DNA of 17,626 nt, taken from positions 1-17,626 of the forward strand of contig DLYT01000059.1 in assembly GCA_003447595.1 (NCBI GenBank), read 5' to 3'. The position numbers were made by a program, and so were the translations under genes. Origin of the DNA: Porphyromonadaceae bacterium (GTDB taxonomy: Bacteria > Bacteroidota > Bacteroidia > Bacteroidales > CAMTPD01). A model generated the notes under the pieces. That model ran no database searches. It was not told the DNA's origin and worked only from the letters and a program-made list of their open reading frames with translations. The first letter of the stretch is position 1; every line of letters starts with the position of its first letter. Below are positions 1-7,274 of this stretch, one piece after another.

Positions 1-969
1 CTTCATAAGATCACCGAAACGCTCGAACGTGGCGAACAGGTGATTCTCTTTCAGAATCGTCGCGGATTTGCCCCGTTGCTCGAATGCAAAACATGCGGTT
101 GGGTGCCTCACTGCGTCAATTGCGACGTGAGTCTTACCTACCACAAATATCAAAATACCTTGTCGTGTCACTATTGCGGCTACACGTATTATCCGCCCAA
201 AGCCTGCGAGGCCTGTGGTAGCGAAGAGCTGGAGTTGATGGGCTTTGGTACCGAGAAAGTAGAGGAGGAGATAGCGGCGTTGTTTCCCGATGTCCGCGTA
301 GATCGTCTCGACCTCGATACTACGCGCAGTAAGACAGCTTACGAGCGCATCATCAAAGACTTCGAGTCGGGCAAAGTGCGCATCCTTATCGGAACGCAAA
401 TGATTACGAAGGGTCTCGACTTTGGCGCCGTTAGTCTGGTGGGGATTCTCAGTGCCGAGAGTTTGCTCAACTACCCCGATTTCAGAGCGCACGAAAGGGC
501 GTTTCAAATGATGGTGCAGGTAAGCGGACGCGCCGGACGCCGTCAAAAGCAAGGCGAAGTGGTGTTGCAAACCACGCAGATCACGCATCCGATCATCGAC
601 ATGGTGGTGCGCTTCGATTACAAACAACTCATCGACGTGCAGCTGATGGAGCGACAACTCTTTAAGTATCCGCCGTATTATCGATTGATTAATCTCATCT
701 TTCGATCCAAAGATGCCTTTGTGCTCGATCGCATTTCGAAGCAATATGCCGATCTGCTGCGCGAGAAGTTTGGCCCGCGCGTGCTAGGACCGGTTGCGCC
801 GCCTATTGGTCGTGTGCAAACGTTTTACATCAAAAACATTGTAATCAAGATAGAAGTGTCGGCACCGATTGCACCCGTTCGGGATGTGCTCGACGGTGTT
901 TACAAACAAATGCAGGCAGTACCGGAATTCAAACAAGTGTTGTTGCATTACGATGTAGACCCGATGTAA
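1..969 (+). CDS. priA: Primosomal protein N' (PriA helicase), 3' portion
   Basis: This is the C-terminal 322 codons of PriA, the superfamily 2 DNA helicase that restarts stalled replication forks. The frame is open from base 1, so the N-terminal DNA-binding domain and Walker A/B motifs lie off the window. Visible features begin with helicase motif IV (QNRRGFAP). An eight-cysteine zinc-binding insertion follows, with paired CxxC motifs (ECKTCGW, HCVNC, SCHYCGY, ACEACG). Next are motif V (GTQMITKGLDF) and motif VI (QVSGRAGR, with the arginine finger). The remaining ~130 residues match the PriA C-terminal domain and end naturally at TAA 967-969. A GTG at 40 is only an internal valine codon, not a start. 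Spacing to the next gene is 186 bp and contains a palindrome array. Identification is secure; only its 5' extent is unknown. Confidence 0.97.
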   Translation, partial: LHKITETLERGEQVILFQNRRGFAPLLECKTCGWVPHCVNCDVSLTYHKYQNTLSCHYCGYTYYPPKACEACGSEELELMGFGTEKVEEEIAALFPDVRVDRLDLDTTRSKTAYERIIKDFESGKVRILIGTQMITKGLDFGAVSLVGILSAESLLNYPDFRAHERAFQMMVQVSGRAGRRQKQGEVVLQTTQITHPIIDMVVRFDYKQLIDVQLMERQLFKYPPYYRLINLIFRSKDAFVLDRISKQYADLLREKFGPRVLGPVAPPIGRVQTFYIKNIVIKIEVSAPIAPVRDVLDGVYKQMQAVPEFKQVLLHYDVDPM

Positions 970-990
970 ATTCAATCTTAATGATAACGG

Positions 991-1104
991 AATTGTTTGA
1001 TACCCATCAAACGATTTAAAGTATACGAAGACCAAATCGTCAGGTGCCGACCTGACGATTTAGTTATAGTGAAGAATGAATCGTCAGGTCGGCACCTGAC
1101 GATT
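991..1104. repeat. Array of three 26-nt palindromes at 44-bp period
   Basis: Three hairpin-forming units occupy 991-1016, 1035-1060 and 1079-1104. Each has 11-nt arms around a 4-nt loop. Units 2 and 3 have perfect arms, AATCGTCAGGT and ACCTGACGATT, with loops GCCG and CGGC. Unit 3 is therefore the exact reverse complement of unit 2. Unit 1 is a diverged version (AATTGTTTGAT / ATCAAACGATT, loop ACCC) with one G:U-type mismatch. Spacers are exactly 18 nt (1017-1034 and 1061-1078) and both contain GAAGA at the same offset. No hairpin is followed by a T run, so these are not ordinary terminators. The array fills the spacer between priA and the phosphatase gene. It could be a REP/BIME-like element or an RNA structure; the function is unknown. 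Confidence 0.9.
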
Positions 1105-1155
1105 CGCTTCTCATTAGAAACGAAATCAATCTATTCGAATAATAAAAACGATACT

Positions 1156-1641
1156 ATGGAAGAAAATAAAAACAAGAAGCGAGTACTGTTTGTGTGTCTG
1201 GGCAATATTTGCCGCTCTCCTGCTGCCGAAGGCGTATTCAAGACGCTAGTGGAGCGTGCCGGCAAAACGAGCGAATTTGTGATCGACTCGGCCGGAACTT
1301 CGGGATATCACCAAGGGGAATTGCCGGATGCCCGCATGCGTTCGCACGCACAACGCAGAGGTTATGACCTAACTTCGCTTTCACGCCAGATCAAGTATGA
1401 AGACTTTGATAAGTTTGACTGCATCATCGCGATGGACGATTCGAATTACGACAACCTTTGCAAGCTGGCTCCCGATATGGAAGGTCGCGAAAAGATTCAC
1501 CGCATGGCCGAATACTTTACGCAATTTGGCAACGACCACGTTCCCGATCCGTACTATGGAGGATCTTCGGGCTTCGAATTGGTGCTGGATCTACTTGAAG
1601 ACGGCTGCGCCGAATTGCTGCGTCGTCTTACCGTTGCTTAA
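1156..1641 (+). CDS. Low-molecular-weight protein-tyrosine phosphatase
   Basis: This encodes a 161-residue cytoplasmic protein of the LMW-PTP / arsenate-reductase-fold family, which dephosphorylates phosphotyrosine through a cysteinyl-phosphate intermediate. The P-loop CLGNICRS gives the CX5R signature with nucleophile Cys14 and Arg20. The general-acid loop VPDPYY supplies Asp131. Length is normal for the family. I chose the ATG at 1156 because the family normally begins a few residues before the first beta strand (KKRVLFVCLGN). The in-frame TTG at 997 would translate the palindrome array. Bacterial relatives often act on tyrosine kinases of polysaccharide export, but no kinase is present here, so the substrate is unknown. 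The 3' end overlaps the convergent HD gene by 14 bp, and a terminator follows at 1673. No TAnnTTTG box was found upstream; co-transcription with priA is possible. Confidence 0.93.
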   Translation: MEENKNKKRVLFVCLGNICRSPAAEGVFKTLVERAGKTSEFVIDSAGTSGYHQGELPDARMRSHAQRRGYDLTSLSRQIKYEDFDKFDCIIAMDDSNYDNLCKLAPDMEGREKIHRMAEYFTQFGNDHVPDPYYGGSSGFELVLDLLEDGCAELLRRLTVA

Positions 1642-3661
1642 GTTCCGGATAACTTATTCGTGTATGATACATCGTCTTCAGTTTCTCGCTGAAGACGTTT
1701 TTTATATCCTGCACATCGCGATACGTCAACGGCGTATCGTTGAGTAGTCCTTCTGCAATCTGCATGTCGATAATGCGGTTTACCAAGTTTTGAATCGACT
1801 CTTCGGTATATTCCGAAAGGCTTCGCGACGAAGCCTCCACGGCATCGGCCATCATCAAGATAGCGGTCTCTTTCGAGAAAGGATTTGGCCCCGGATAGGT
1901 AAAGAGCTCTTCGTTGATTTCCTTGTCGGGGAATTCGTTTCGGAAGGAGTTGTAGAAATAACGCGTCTTACTCTTGCCGTGATGTGTTTGAATAAAGTCG
2001 ATCACCTGCTGAGGTATGCCTGCTTTCTGCGCCATCTTTACACCGTCGTGCACATGGTTGATGATGATTTGCGCACTCTGTTCGTAGCTTAGGTTGTTGT
2101 GCGGATTGATTTTATTGATTTGGTTCTCGGTAAAGAACGTAGGGTTTTCCATCTTGCCGATGTCGTGATAAAGTGCGCCCGTACGTACAAGTTGGGCGTT
2201 GGCGCCTACTTTGGCCGCAGCCTCCGAGGCAAGTATCGACACGTGCAGGGAGTGCTGAAAAGTTCCCGGCGCATACTCGGATAGTTTGCGTAAGATGGAG
2301 TTGTTGATGTTTGACAATTCGACCAAGCTGATGTTTGAAATGAATCCGAACGACTTTTCAAGGATGTAAACCAACAAGTAAGAGAACATCAACAGTACGA
2401 AGTTGATCCCGAAATATAGAAACATTTTCCAGTTGATCTTGGCGATATCGGCATCTTGATACAATACCAGCGAAGTGTATACGATGGCATAGGTGAGGAA
2501 TATAAAGAAGGTACTGCGAATGAGGTGCGAGCGTTGCGACAGTTCTTTGAGACTAAAAACCACAACCATTCCCGCCACGAGTTGCATCACCAGAAACTCA
2601 TACGAAAAAGGTACCATGATGGAACAAATCAGCATCGCTACCGTATGGGTGAAGATGGCGGTGCGTGAATCGAAAAAGGTACGTACCACAATCGGGAGGA
2701 TTGCATACGGAATGATGTATACATTAAAGAGATTGTAACTTACGGTAAGGCCCGTGAGTACGCACGATACCACCATCGACAGCAATAGGAAACCGAGATT
2801 TCGTTTGTTGAAGAAGTAGTTGGGACGAAATAGGTATAGGTAAAAACCGACACAAAACATGAGTCCTACAACGATCAACAGTTGCCCCAGAAACATCAAG
2901 CGGTCGCGTTGCTTCGATCCGGCACGCTGCTCTTCTACACTCTTCAATGAATTAAGAACGCGGAAGGTATGCGAGTCGATGATTTGACCGCGGTCTACAA
3001 TACGTTCGCCCGCTTGGATCATGCCACTTGCCGGCGACACCGACTGTAAAAGCTCTTGCTTTACTTTGTCAGACATCTTAGGGTCGAAGGCAATGTTCTC
3101 AAGTATGTATTTCTCGAGATTAAACGACTGAAGTGTTTGCTTGTTGAGTGCAGACGGACAATTGTCGATGATGTATTCGTAGGCCGTTTTGGGCGTGAAA
3201 TGATTTTGTATACTTTCGGGCGAGGCGATGTTGTCTTTGACCAACATGATCTCGTTGCGCGAGGCTTGCACATCCTGCATCGCTTTGTTCGAAACGATTC
3301 CTTTGGCGTAAATCTTCTTCAAACTTTCACGAATGTAATGGATGTAGGGCACGAGTTGTTTGTCGGTAAGCTTGTCTTTTTGCTCGTCTTCAAACTCGGC
3401 CATTTGATCTTTCTCTACATTTCCTTGTAGGAGATAATACGGAATAAACTTCTTCAATACGCTGTCGCGCTCGGCATTTACTTCTGCCTCGCTTTTGTAA
3501 ATGGGGAAATCGGATGTAGCCGTAAGCAGACCATACCTCCATGGCTTCCCTTCGTTAAATTGGTATCTGAATTTACCTTCTTTGGGAAAGAAGTAAGCGA
3601 TAACTACTGTTGCGAAAATGAAGTAGAGCGCAAGCGGTATTTTAATAGAAGTCTTTACCAT
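1628..3661 (-). CDS. PgpH-like 7TM-HD membrane phosphodiesterase
   Basis: This 677-residue inner-membrane protein has the layout of the 7TMR-HD family, whose characterised member PgpH of Listeria hydrolyses c-di-AMP. One N-terminal membrane helix (about residues 5-24) is followed by an extracytoplasmic region of about 230 residues resembling the 7TMR-HDED sensor. A block of about seven membrane helices (~253-440) comes next, then a cytoplasmic HD domain. HD-domain motifs visible are PGTFQHSLH, LYHDIGK (His499-Asp500), HVHDG and THHGKS, all expected metal ligands. The start is ATG at 3661; an upstream in-frame ATG at 3760 would run through the divergent promoter. It converges with the phosphatase and diverges from gltX. 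c-di-AMP as substrate is inferred from family resemblance; another cyclic or linear nucleotide cannot be excluded. Confidence 0.9.
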   Translation of the reverse strand: MVKTSIKIPLALYFIFATVVIAYFFPKEGKFRYQFNEGKPWRYGLLTATSDFPIYKSEAEVNAERDSVLKKFIPYYLLQGNVEKDQMAEFEDEQKDKLTDKQLVPYIHYIRESLKKIYAKGIVSNKAMQDVQASRNEIMLVKDNIASPESIQNHFTPKTAYEYIIDNCPSALNKQTLQSFNLEKYILENIAFDPKMSDKVKQELLQSVSPASGMIQAGERIVDRGQIIDSHTFRVLNSLKSVEEQRAGSKQRDRLMFLGQLLIVVGLMFCVGFYLYLFRPNYFFNKRNLGFLLLSMVVSCVLTGLTVSYNLFNVYIIPYAILPIVVRTFFDSRTAIFTHTVAMLICSIMVPFSYEFLVMQLVAGMVVVFSLKELSQRSHLIRSTFFIFLTYAIVYTSLVLYQDADIAKINWKMFLYFGINFVLLMFSYLLVYILEKSFGFISNISLVELSNINNSILRKLSEYAPGTFQHSLHVSILASEAAAKVGANAQLVRTGALYHDIGKMENPTFFTENQINKINPHNNLSYEQSAQIIINHVHDGVKMAQKAGIPQQVIDFIQTHHGKSKTRYFYNSFRNEFPDKEINEELFTYPGPNPFSKETAILMMADAVEASSRSLSEYTEESIQNLVNRIIDMQIAEGLLNDTPLTYRDVQDIKNVFSEKLKTMYHTRISYPELKQR
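1673..1703 (+). terminator. Rho-independent terminator for the phosphatase gene, inside the HD gene
   Basis: A 9-bp perfect stem, CGTCTTCAG (1673-1681) and CTGAAGACG (1689-1697), encloses a 7-nt loop and is followed by six T (1698-1703). It is oriented for + strand transcription and starts 32 bp after the phosphatase stop. There is no T run on the minus-strand side, so it is unidirectional. The same bases encode the C-terminal residues KNVFSEKLKT of the antisense HD protein. Confidence 0.82.
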
Positions 3662-3663
3662 AC

Positions 3664-3685
3664 TCGTGAAATTTTCCGAAAAGTA
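3664..3685 (-). promoter_or_regulatory. Promoter and leader of the HD phosphodiesterase gene
   Basis: Read on the minus strand, this has a -7-like box TACTTTTC (one mismatch to the Bacteroidetes consensus TAnnTTTG). Two bases later comes AAAATTTCACGA, then GT and the ATG. Transcription would begin about at the A tract, giving a leader of only about 15 nt. No well-spaced TTTG -33 box was found. The main support is near identity to the opposing gltX promoter at 3740-3762. Confidence 0.5.
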
Positions 3686-3739
3686 CAAAGAAACCTTCAA
3701 ACTTCTTTCTCTTGAGGCATGAGTATGTAGAAAAAGCAC

Positions 3740-3762
3740 TACTTTTGTCCAAAATTTCACGA
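3740..3762 (+). promoter_or_regulatory. gltX: Promoter and leader of gltX
   Basis: TACTTTTG (3740-3747) is a full match to the Bacteroidetes -7 box TAnnTTTG. It is followed three bases later by AAAATTTCACGA (3751-3762), the likely transcription start and leader, ten bases before the gltX ATG. A CTTG at 3711-3714 is only a poor -33 candidate (25-bp spacing). The segment repeats, in inverted orientation, the HD gene's promoter and leader. Confidence 0.6.
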
Positions 3763-3771
3763 ATAACGATC

Positions 3772-5289
3772 ATGACTGAAAGAAAAGTAAGAGTAAGATT
3801 CGCGCCTAGTCCGACAGGCCCGCTTCATATTGGAGGCGTACGTACAGCCTTGTATAATTATCTGTTTGCCAAGCAACACGGAGGCGATTTGATTTTGCGT
3901 ATCGAGGATACCGACTCTCAACGCTTTGTGCCGGGTGCCGAAAATTATATCATTGAGGCTCTTACCTGGTTGGGTATTCATTTTGATGAAGGTGTCAACT
4001 TTGGCGGCGAATGCGGTCCGTATCGTCAGTCGGAGCGCAAAGAAATCTACAGAGAATATGTAGATCAGTTATTGAAAGACGGTCTTGCGTATATCGCATT
4101 CGATACACCGGCCGAGCTTGAAGCGAAAAGAAACGAAATTTCAAACTTTCAGTATGATGCTTCTACGCGTCTATTGATGAGAAACTCTTTGACTTTATCG
4201 GCAGAAGAAACAACACGCCTTATCGAGGAAGGCAATCAATACGTAGTTCGTATCAAGATTGAACCAAACGAAGATGTGGTTGTCAATGATTTGATCCGCG
4301 GCGAAGTGGTGATCAATTCTTCTGTACTTGACGATAAAGTTCTATATAAATCGGCAGACAACTTGCCTACTTACCACCTTGCGAACATTGTAGACGACCA
4401 CTTGATGGACGTTACGCATGTAATTCGTGGTGAAGAGTGGTTGCCTTCTGCGCCTCTTCACGTATTACTTTACAGATTCCTTGGTTGGACTGAAACGATG
4501 CCTCGTTTTGCTCACTTGCCATTGTTGCTTAAACCGGAAGGAAACGGAAAGTTGAGCAAGCGTGATGGTGACAGACTTGGTTTCCCTGTGTTCCCATTGG
4601 AATGGCAAGATCCTAAAACCGGAGATATCTCTTCAGGATACCGCGAAGCGGGTTACTTGCCTGAAGCGGTGGTGAACTTCCTTGCTTTGCTAGGATGGAA
4701 CCCGGGCAACGATCAGGAGATCATGTCGATGGAAGAGCTCGTTAAACTATTCTCGCTAGAGCGCTGCAGCAAAAGCGGTGCGAAGTTTGATTACGAAAAA
4801 GGAAAATGGTTTAACCATCAATACTTGCAACTACGCTCAAACGAAGACGTAGCTACTATGTTTGCTTCTGTTTTGGCAGAGAAAGACATCGAGGCTCCGT
4901 TCGACTATGTTGTGAAAGTGGTTGGCTTGGTGAAAGAACGTGTCAACTTCGTTAAAGAGTTGTGGGATCAGTCGTTCTTCTTCTTCGTTGCTCCTACATC
5001 GTACGATGAGAAGACTGTGAAGAAACGCTGGAAAGCTGAAACTCCTGCGCAACTAACAGAGCTTTGCGAAGTACTTGCAGGCGTTGAAGATTTCACAGTA
5101 CACAATACGGAAGAAATCGTTAAGGCATGGATTGAATCGAAACAATACCACCTTGGAAATATTATGAATGCTTTCCGTTTGGCTTTAGTGGGCGAATCGA
5201 AAGGTCCGCATATCTTCGAAATTGTTTGCGCGCTTGGAAAAGACGAAACAATCGAACGTATTCAAAAAGCAGTGTCTACTATTCAGTAA
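3772..5289 (+). CDS. gltX: Glutamyl-tRNA synthetase
   Basis: This 505-residue cytoplasmic class I aminoacyl-tRNA synthetase charges tRNA-Glu with glutamate. The N-terminal Rossmann fold carries the HIGH-type motif in PSPTGPLHIGG (His19). The KMSKS loop is KLSKRDGD (Lys260-Lys263). The C-terminal anticodon-binding region extends to the end. An acidic/aromatic stretch after KMSKS (FPVFPLEWQDPKTGD) is what I recall for Bacteroidetes GltX and extends the loop relative to Escherichia coli. The start at 3772 places MTERKVRVRFAPSP at the usual N terminus; the longer in-frame start at 3712 lies upstream of the promoter box and is rejected. waaA starts 3 bp after its stop, so the two are very likely co-transcribed. 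Identification is secure. Confidence 0.98.
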   Translation: MTERKVRVRFAPSPTGPLHIGGVRTALYNYLFAKQHGGDLILRIEDTDSQRFVPGAENYIIEALTWLGIHFDEGVNFGGECGPYRQSERKEIYREYVDQLLKDGLAYIAFDTPAELEAKRNEISNFQYDASTRLLMRNSLTLSAEETTRLIEEGNQYVVRIKIEPNEDVVVNDLIRGEVVINSSVLDDKVLYKSADNLPTYHLANIVDDHLMDVTHVIRGEEWLPSAPLHVLLYRFLGWTETMPRFAHLPLLLKPEGNGKLSKRDGDRLGFPVFPLEWQDPKTGDISSGYREAGYLPEAVVNFLALLGWNPGNDQEIMSMEELVKLFSLERCSKSGAKFDYEKGKWFNHQYLQLRSNEDVATMFASVLAEKDIEAPFDYVVKVVGLVKERVNFVKELWDQSFFFFVAPTSYDEKTVKKRWKAETPAQLTELCEVLAGVEDFTVHNTEEIVKAWIESKQYHLGNIMNAFRLALVGESKGPHIFEIVCALGKDETIERIQKAVSTIQ

Positions 5290-5292
5290 TAT

Positions 5293-6528
5293 ATGATTTA
5301 CGATTTAGCAATTCGAATCTACTCGAATGTAGTTAAGTCGGTTTCGCCTTTGCACAAGAAAGCCAAGTTAATGGTGGATGGGCAAAGGCAAACTTTTAAT
5401 ATACTACGCGAAAAGATCGATCCCAATGCAAACTATATTTGGTTTCATGCCTCTTCGTTAGGAGAGTTTGAGCAAGGCCGTCCGTTGATGGAGAAGATAA
5501 GAAAGGAATATCCGCAGTATAAGATATTGCTGACGTTCTTTTCTCCCTCGGGCTATGAGGTGCGCAAGAATTATGAAGGTGCCGACGTGATTTGTTATCT
5601 TCCTTTTGATAACAAAAAAGACGTGCGCCTATTTCTTGATTTGGCGCGTCCGGTGATGGCTATATTCATTAAGTATGAATTTTGGGCAAACTACCTGACA
5701 GAGTTAAAGAAGCGTCAGATACCGACCTTTATTATATCTGCTATTTTCAGAAGAGAGCAGCTTTTTTTCAAAGGATACGGAAAGAAGTATCTCAATTTGC
5801 TGTTTTGCTTCAATCATATCTTTGTGCAAGACGAAGCGTCGAAACAACTGTTGAATGAGTTTGGTGTAACAAACGTAACGGCTTGTGGAGATACGCGTTT
5901 CGATCGGGTTATTGATGTGTTTAATCAAGCAAAGCAACTACCGTTGGTCGAGAAGTTTGCTCAATTGGCAAAGGATCAAAAGCAGCTCACGCTGGTTGCG
6001 GGTAGTTCGTGGCCACAAGATGAAGAGATCTTTGTTAAGTATTTCAACGCGCATCCCGATATGAAACTGATTATCGCTCCGCACGAAATACACAAAGAGC
6101 ACATCGCATCGATACAAAACTTATTGAAGCGTACTTCGGTGATGCTTTCGCAAGCTACGGAAGAGTCGATTGCCAAAGCTGATTGTATCATCGTGGATAG
6201 CTTCGGCCTTTTGTCGTCTATTTATAGATATGGCGATATTGCCTATATTGGCGGAGGTTTTGGTAGTGGTATTCACAATACGCTCGAGGCTGCTGTGTAT
6301 GGAGTTCCGGTAATCATCGGCCCCAAATATCAGAAGTTTAAAGAAGCGCGCGACTTGATTGCGTGTGGAGGTGCCTTTAGTGTGACCGATGCGGCAGGCT
6401 TTGATGCACTGATGGATACGTTTAGAAACGATGAAGACTTCCTAGCTACTGCGGGTAAGGCTTCGGGTACTTATGTTATGTCCAATAAAGGAGCTACAGA
6501 AGTTATTGCGGCAGAGTTGCCTTTGTAA
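5293..6528 (+). CDS. waaA: 3-deoxy-D-manno-octulosonic acid (Kdo) transferase
   Basis: This 411-residue GT-B glycosyltransferase (family GT30) transfers Kdo from CMP-Kdo to lipid IVA at the inner face of the inner membrane during lipopolysaccharide core assembly. The Kdo-transferase N-terminal signature is WFHASSLGEFEQG, in which Glu58 corresponds to the catalytic glutamate of the family. The donor-side half shows LVAGSSWPQDEE, a DSFGLLSSIYRYGDIAYIGG stretch, and the nucleotide-binding segment HNTLEAAVYGVPVIIGP. A weakly hydrophobic N-terminal segment is consistent with membrane association. Length is typical. The start ATG lies 3 bp after gltX stop, indicating an operon. Whether it adds one or two Kdo residues cannot be read from sequence. 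No clear hairpin terminator follows in 6529-6642, only a T-rich tract near 6591-6606. Confidence 0.95.
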   Translation: MIYDLAIRIYSNVVKSVSPLHKKAKLMVDGQRQTFNILREKIDPNANYIWFHASSLGEFEQGRPLMEKIRKEYPQYKILLTFFSPSGYEVRKNYEGADVICYLPFDNKKDVRLFLDLARPVMAIFIKYEFWANYLTELKKRQIPTFIISAIFRREQLFFKGYGKKYLNLLFCFNHIFVQDEASKQLLNEFGVTNVTACGDTRFDRVIDVFNQAKQLPLVEKFAQLAKDQKQLTLVAGSSWPQDEEIFVKYFNAHPDMKLIIAPHEIHKEHIASIQNLLKRTSVMLSQATEESIAKADCIIVDSFGLLSSIYRYGDIAYIGGGFGSGIHNTLEAAVYGVPVIIGPKYQKFKEARDLIACGGAFSVTDAAGFDALMDTFRNDEDFLATAGKASGTYVMSNKGATEVIAAELPL

Positions 6529-6642
6529 ATATACTTCTATCATATATGTCGAGCGAAGGGCTTGATCCATTACCATTAAAGAAATAAGAGTTTTTTCTGT
6601 TTTTTTAGTTCGGGCAATGTATCAGACCCTTTTCTTGTTTTG

Positions 6643-6650
6643 TAACTTTG
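6643..6650 (+). promoter_or_regulatory. Putative -7 box (TAACTTTG) for the DnaQ-like gene
   Basis: TAACTTTG matches the TAnnTTTG consensus exactly and lies 25 bp before the ATG at 6676. This is a suitable distance for a short leader. A TTTG directly abuts it (6639-6642), but no -33 TTTG at normal spacing was seen. Support is therefore one motif plus position. Confidence 0.5.
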
Positions 6651-6675
6651 AATCATCAGTAAAGAAACAGATTAT

Positions 6676-7224
6676 ATGGAATTTATCGCAATAGACTTTG
6701 AAACTGCCACACAACATGATCCATGTGAGATCGGGCTTACAATTGTACAAGACGGGCAGATTGTAGAAACGATATCGGAGTATATCAAACCGGCATCTTT
6801 CCCTTATTTCAATCCTTTCCATCAGCGAGTGCATGGTATATCTGCCGCAGATGTGCAGCATGCTCCCGACTTCGAACAGCTATGGGTTAAGCTTCAACCA
6901 TTGTTGTCTGAAAAGATGTTGGTTGCGCACAATGCAGCTTTTGATATGGGCGTGTTGCGTGCGATCTTGCAGCGTTACGATCTTGCACTGCCGCATTGTG
7001 ACTACATGTGTAGTGTGTCGATGGCGCGAAAGGTGTGGAAAGGGCAGCCTTCTTATTCGTTGGGCAATATTTGTTCTACCTTCGGAATCGAGTTTACGCA
7101 TCACCGTGCCGGGGCAGATGCCGAGGCGTGTGCAAAGTTGGTATTGCAGGCCATGCGCGATATGCAGGTATCCTCTCTCGAAGAACTACGTCTTAAAATA
7201 AAGCAACCCCTCAAGCAGCTGTAG
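6676..7224 (+). CDS. DnaQ-like 3'-5' exonuclease (DEDDh family)
   Basis: This 182-residue cytoplasmic protein is a stand-alone exonuclease domain of the DNA polymerase III epsilon/RNase T group, which removes 3'-terminal nucleotides with two metal ions. The Exo I motif is IAIDFETA (Asp7, Glu9). Exo II is HNAAFD (Asp90). Exo III is HRAGADAEAC, with His143 and Asp148 completing the DEDDh set. The substrate loop FNPFHQRVHGIS is characteristic of the family (it follows a xxHGI motif). There is no extra C-terminal domain beyond about 15 lysine-rich residues ending QPLKQL. It could be a proofreading subunit or a repair/RNA exonuclease, and the sequence does not decide between these. It is 50 bp from the next gene, with a strong hairpin in that gap. 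Confidence 0.92.
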   Translation: MEFIAIDFETATQHDPCEIGLTIVQDGQIVETISEYIKPASFPYFNPFHQRVHGISAADVQHAPDFEQLWVKLQPLLSEKMLVAHNAAFDMGVLRAILQRYDLALPHCDYMCSVSMARKVWKGQPSYSLGNICSTFGIEFTHHRAGADAEACAKLVLQAMRDMQVSSLEELRLKIKQPLKQL

Positions 7225-7236
7225 TAAACAAATTGA

Positions 7237-7273
7237 TGTGGTTTCTGATTATATCATAAAAACAGAAACCACA
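7237..7273 (+). promoter_or_regulatory. Stem-loop abutting the DUF3943 start codon
   Basis: TGTGGTTTCTG (7237-7247) and CAGAAACCACA (7263-7273) form a perfect 11-bp stem around a 15-nt A/T-rich loop. One base separates the 3' arm from the ATG at 7275. There is no T run after the stem, so a rho-independent terminator for the upstream exonuclease is unlikely. In mRNA it would cover the ribosome-standby region; as DNA it could be an operator dyad. Confidence 0.65.
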
Positions 7274-7274
7274 G

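Noticed and set aside
991..1104. CRISPR-like array (26-nt repeats, 18-nt spacers)
   Set aside because: There are only three units, the first is diverged, spacers are too short and partly alike, the repeats are perfect palindromes of alternating orientation, and no cas genes are present.
997..1155. N-terminal extension of the phosphatase from a TTG start
   Set aside because: It would translate the palindrome array and add 53 residues foreign to the family; ATG 1156 gives the normal N terminus.
3662..3760. Longer HD protein starting at 3760
   Set aside because: The extra 33 codons run through the divergent promoter region, and the predicted start of transcription lies downstream of that codon.
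3712..3771. Longer GltX starting at 3712
   Set aside because: The start lies upstream of the -7 box TACTTTTG, and family N termini begin at MTERKVRVRFAPSP.
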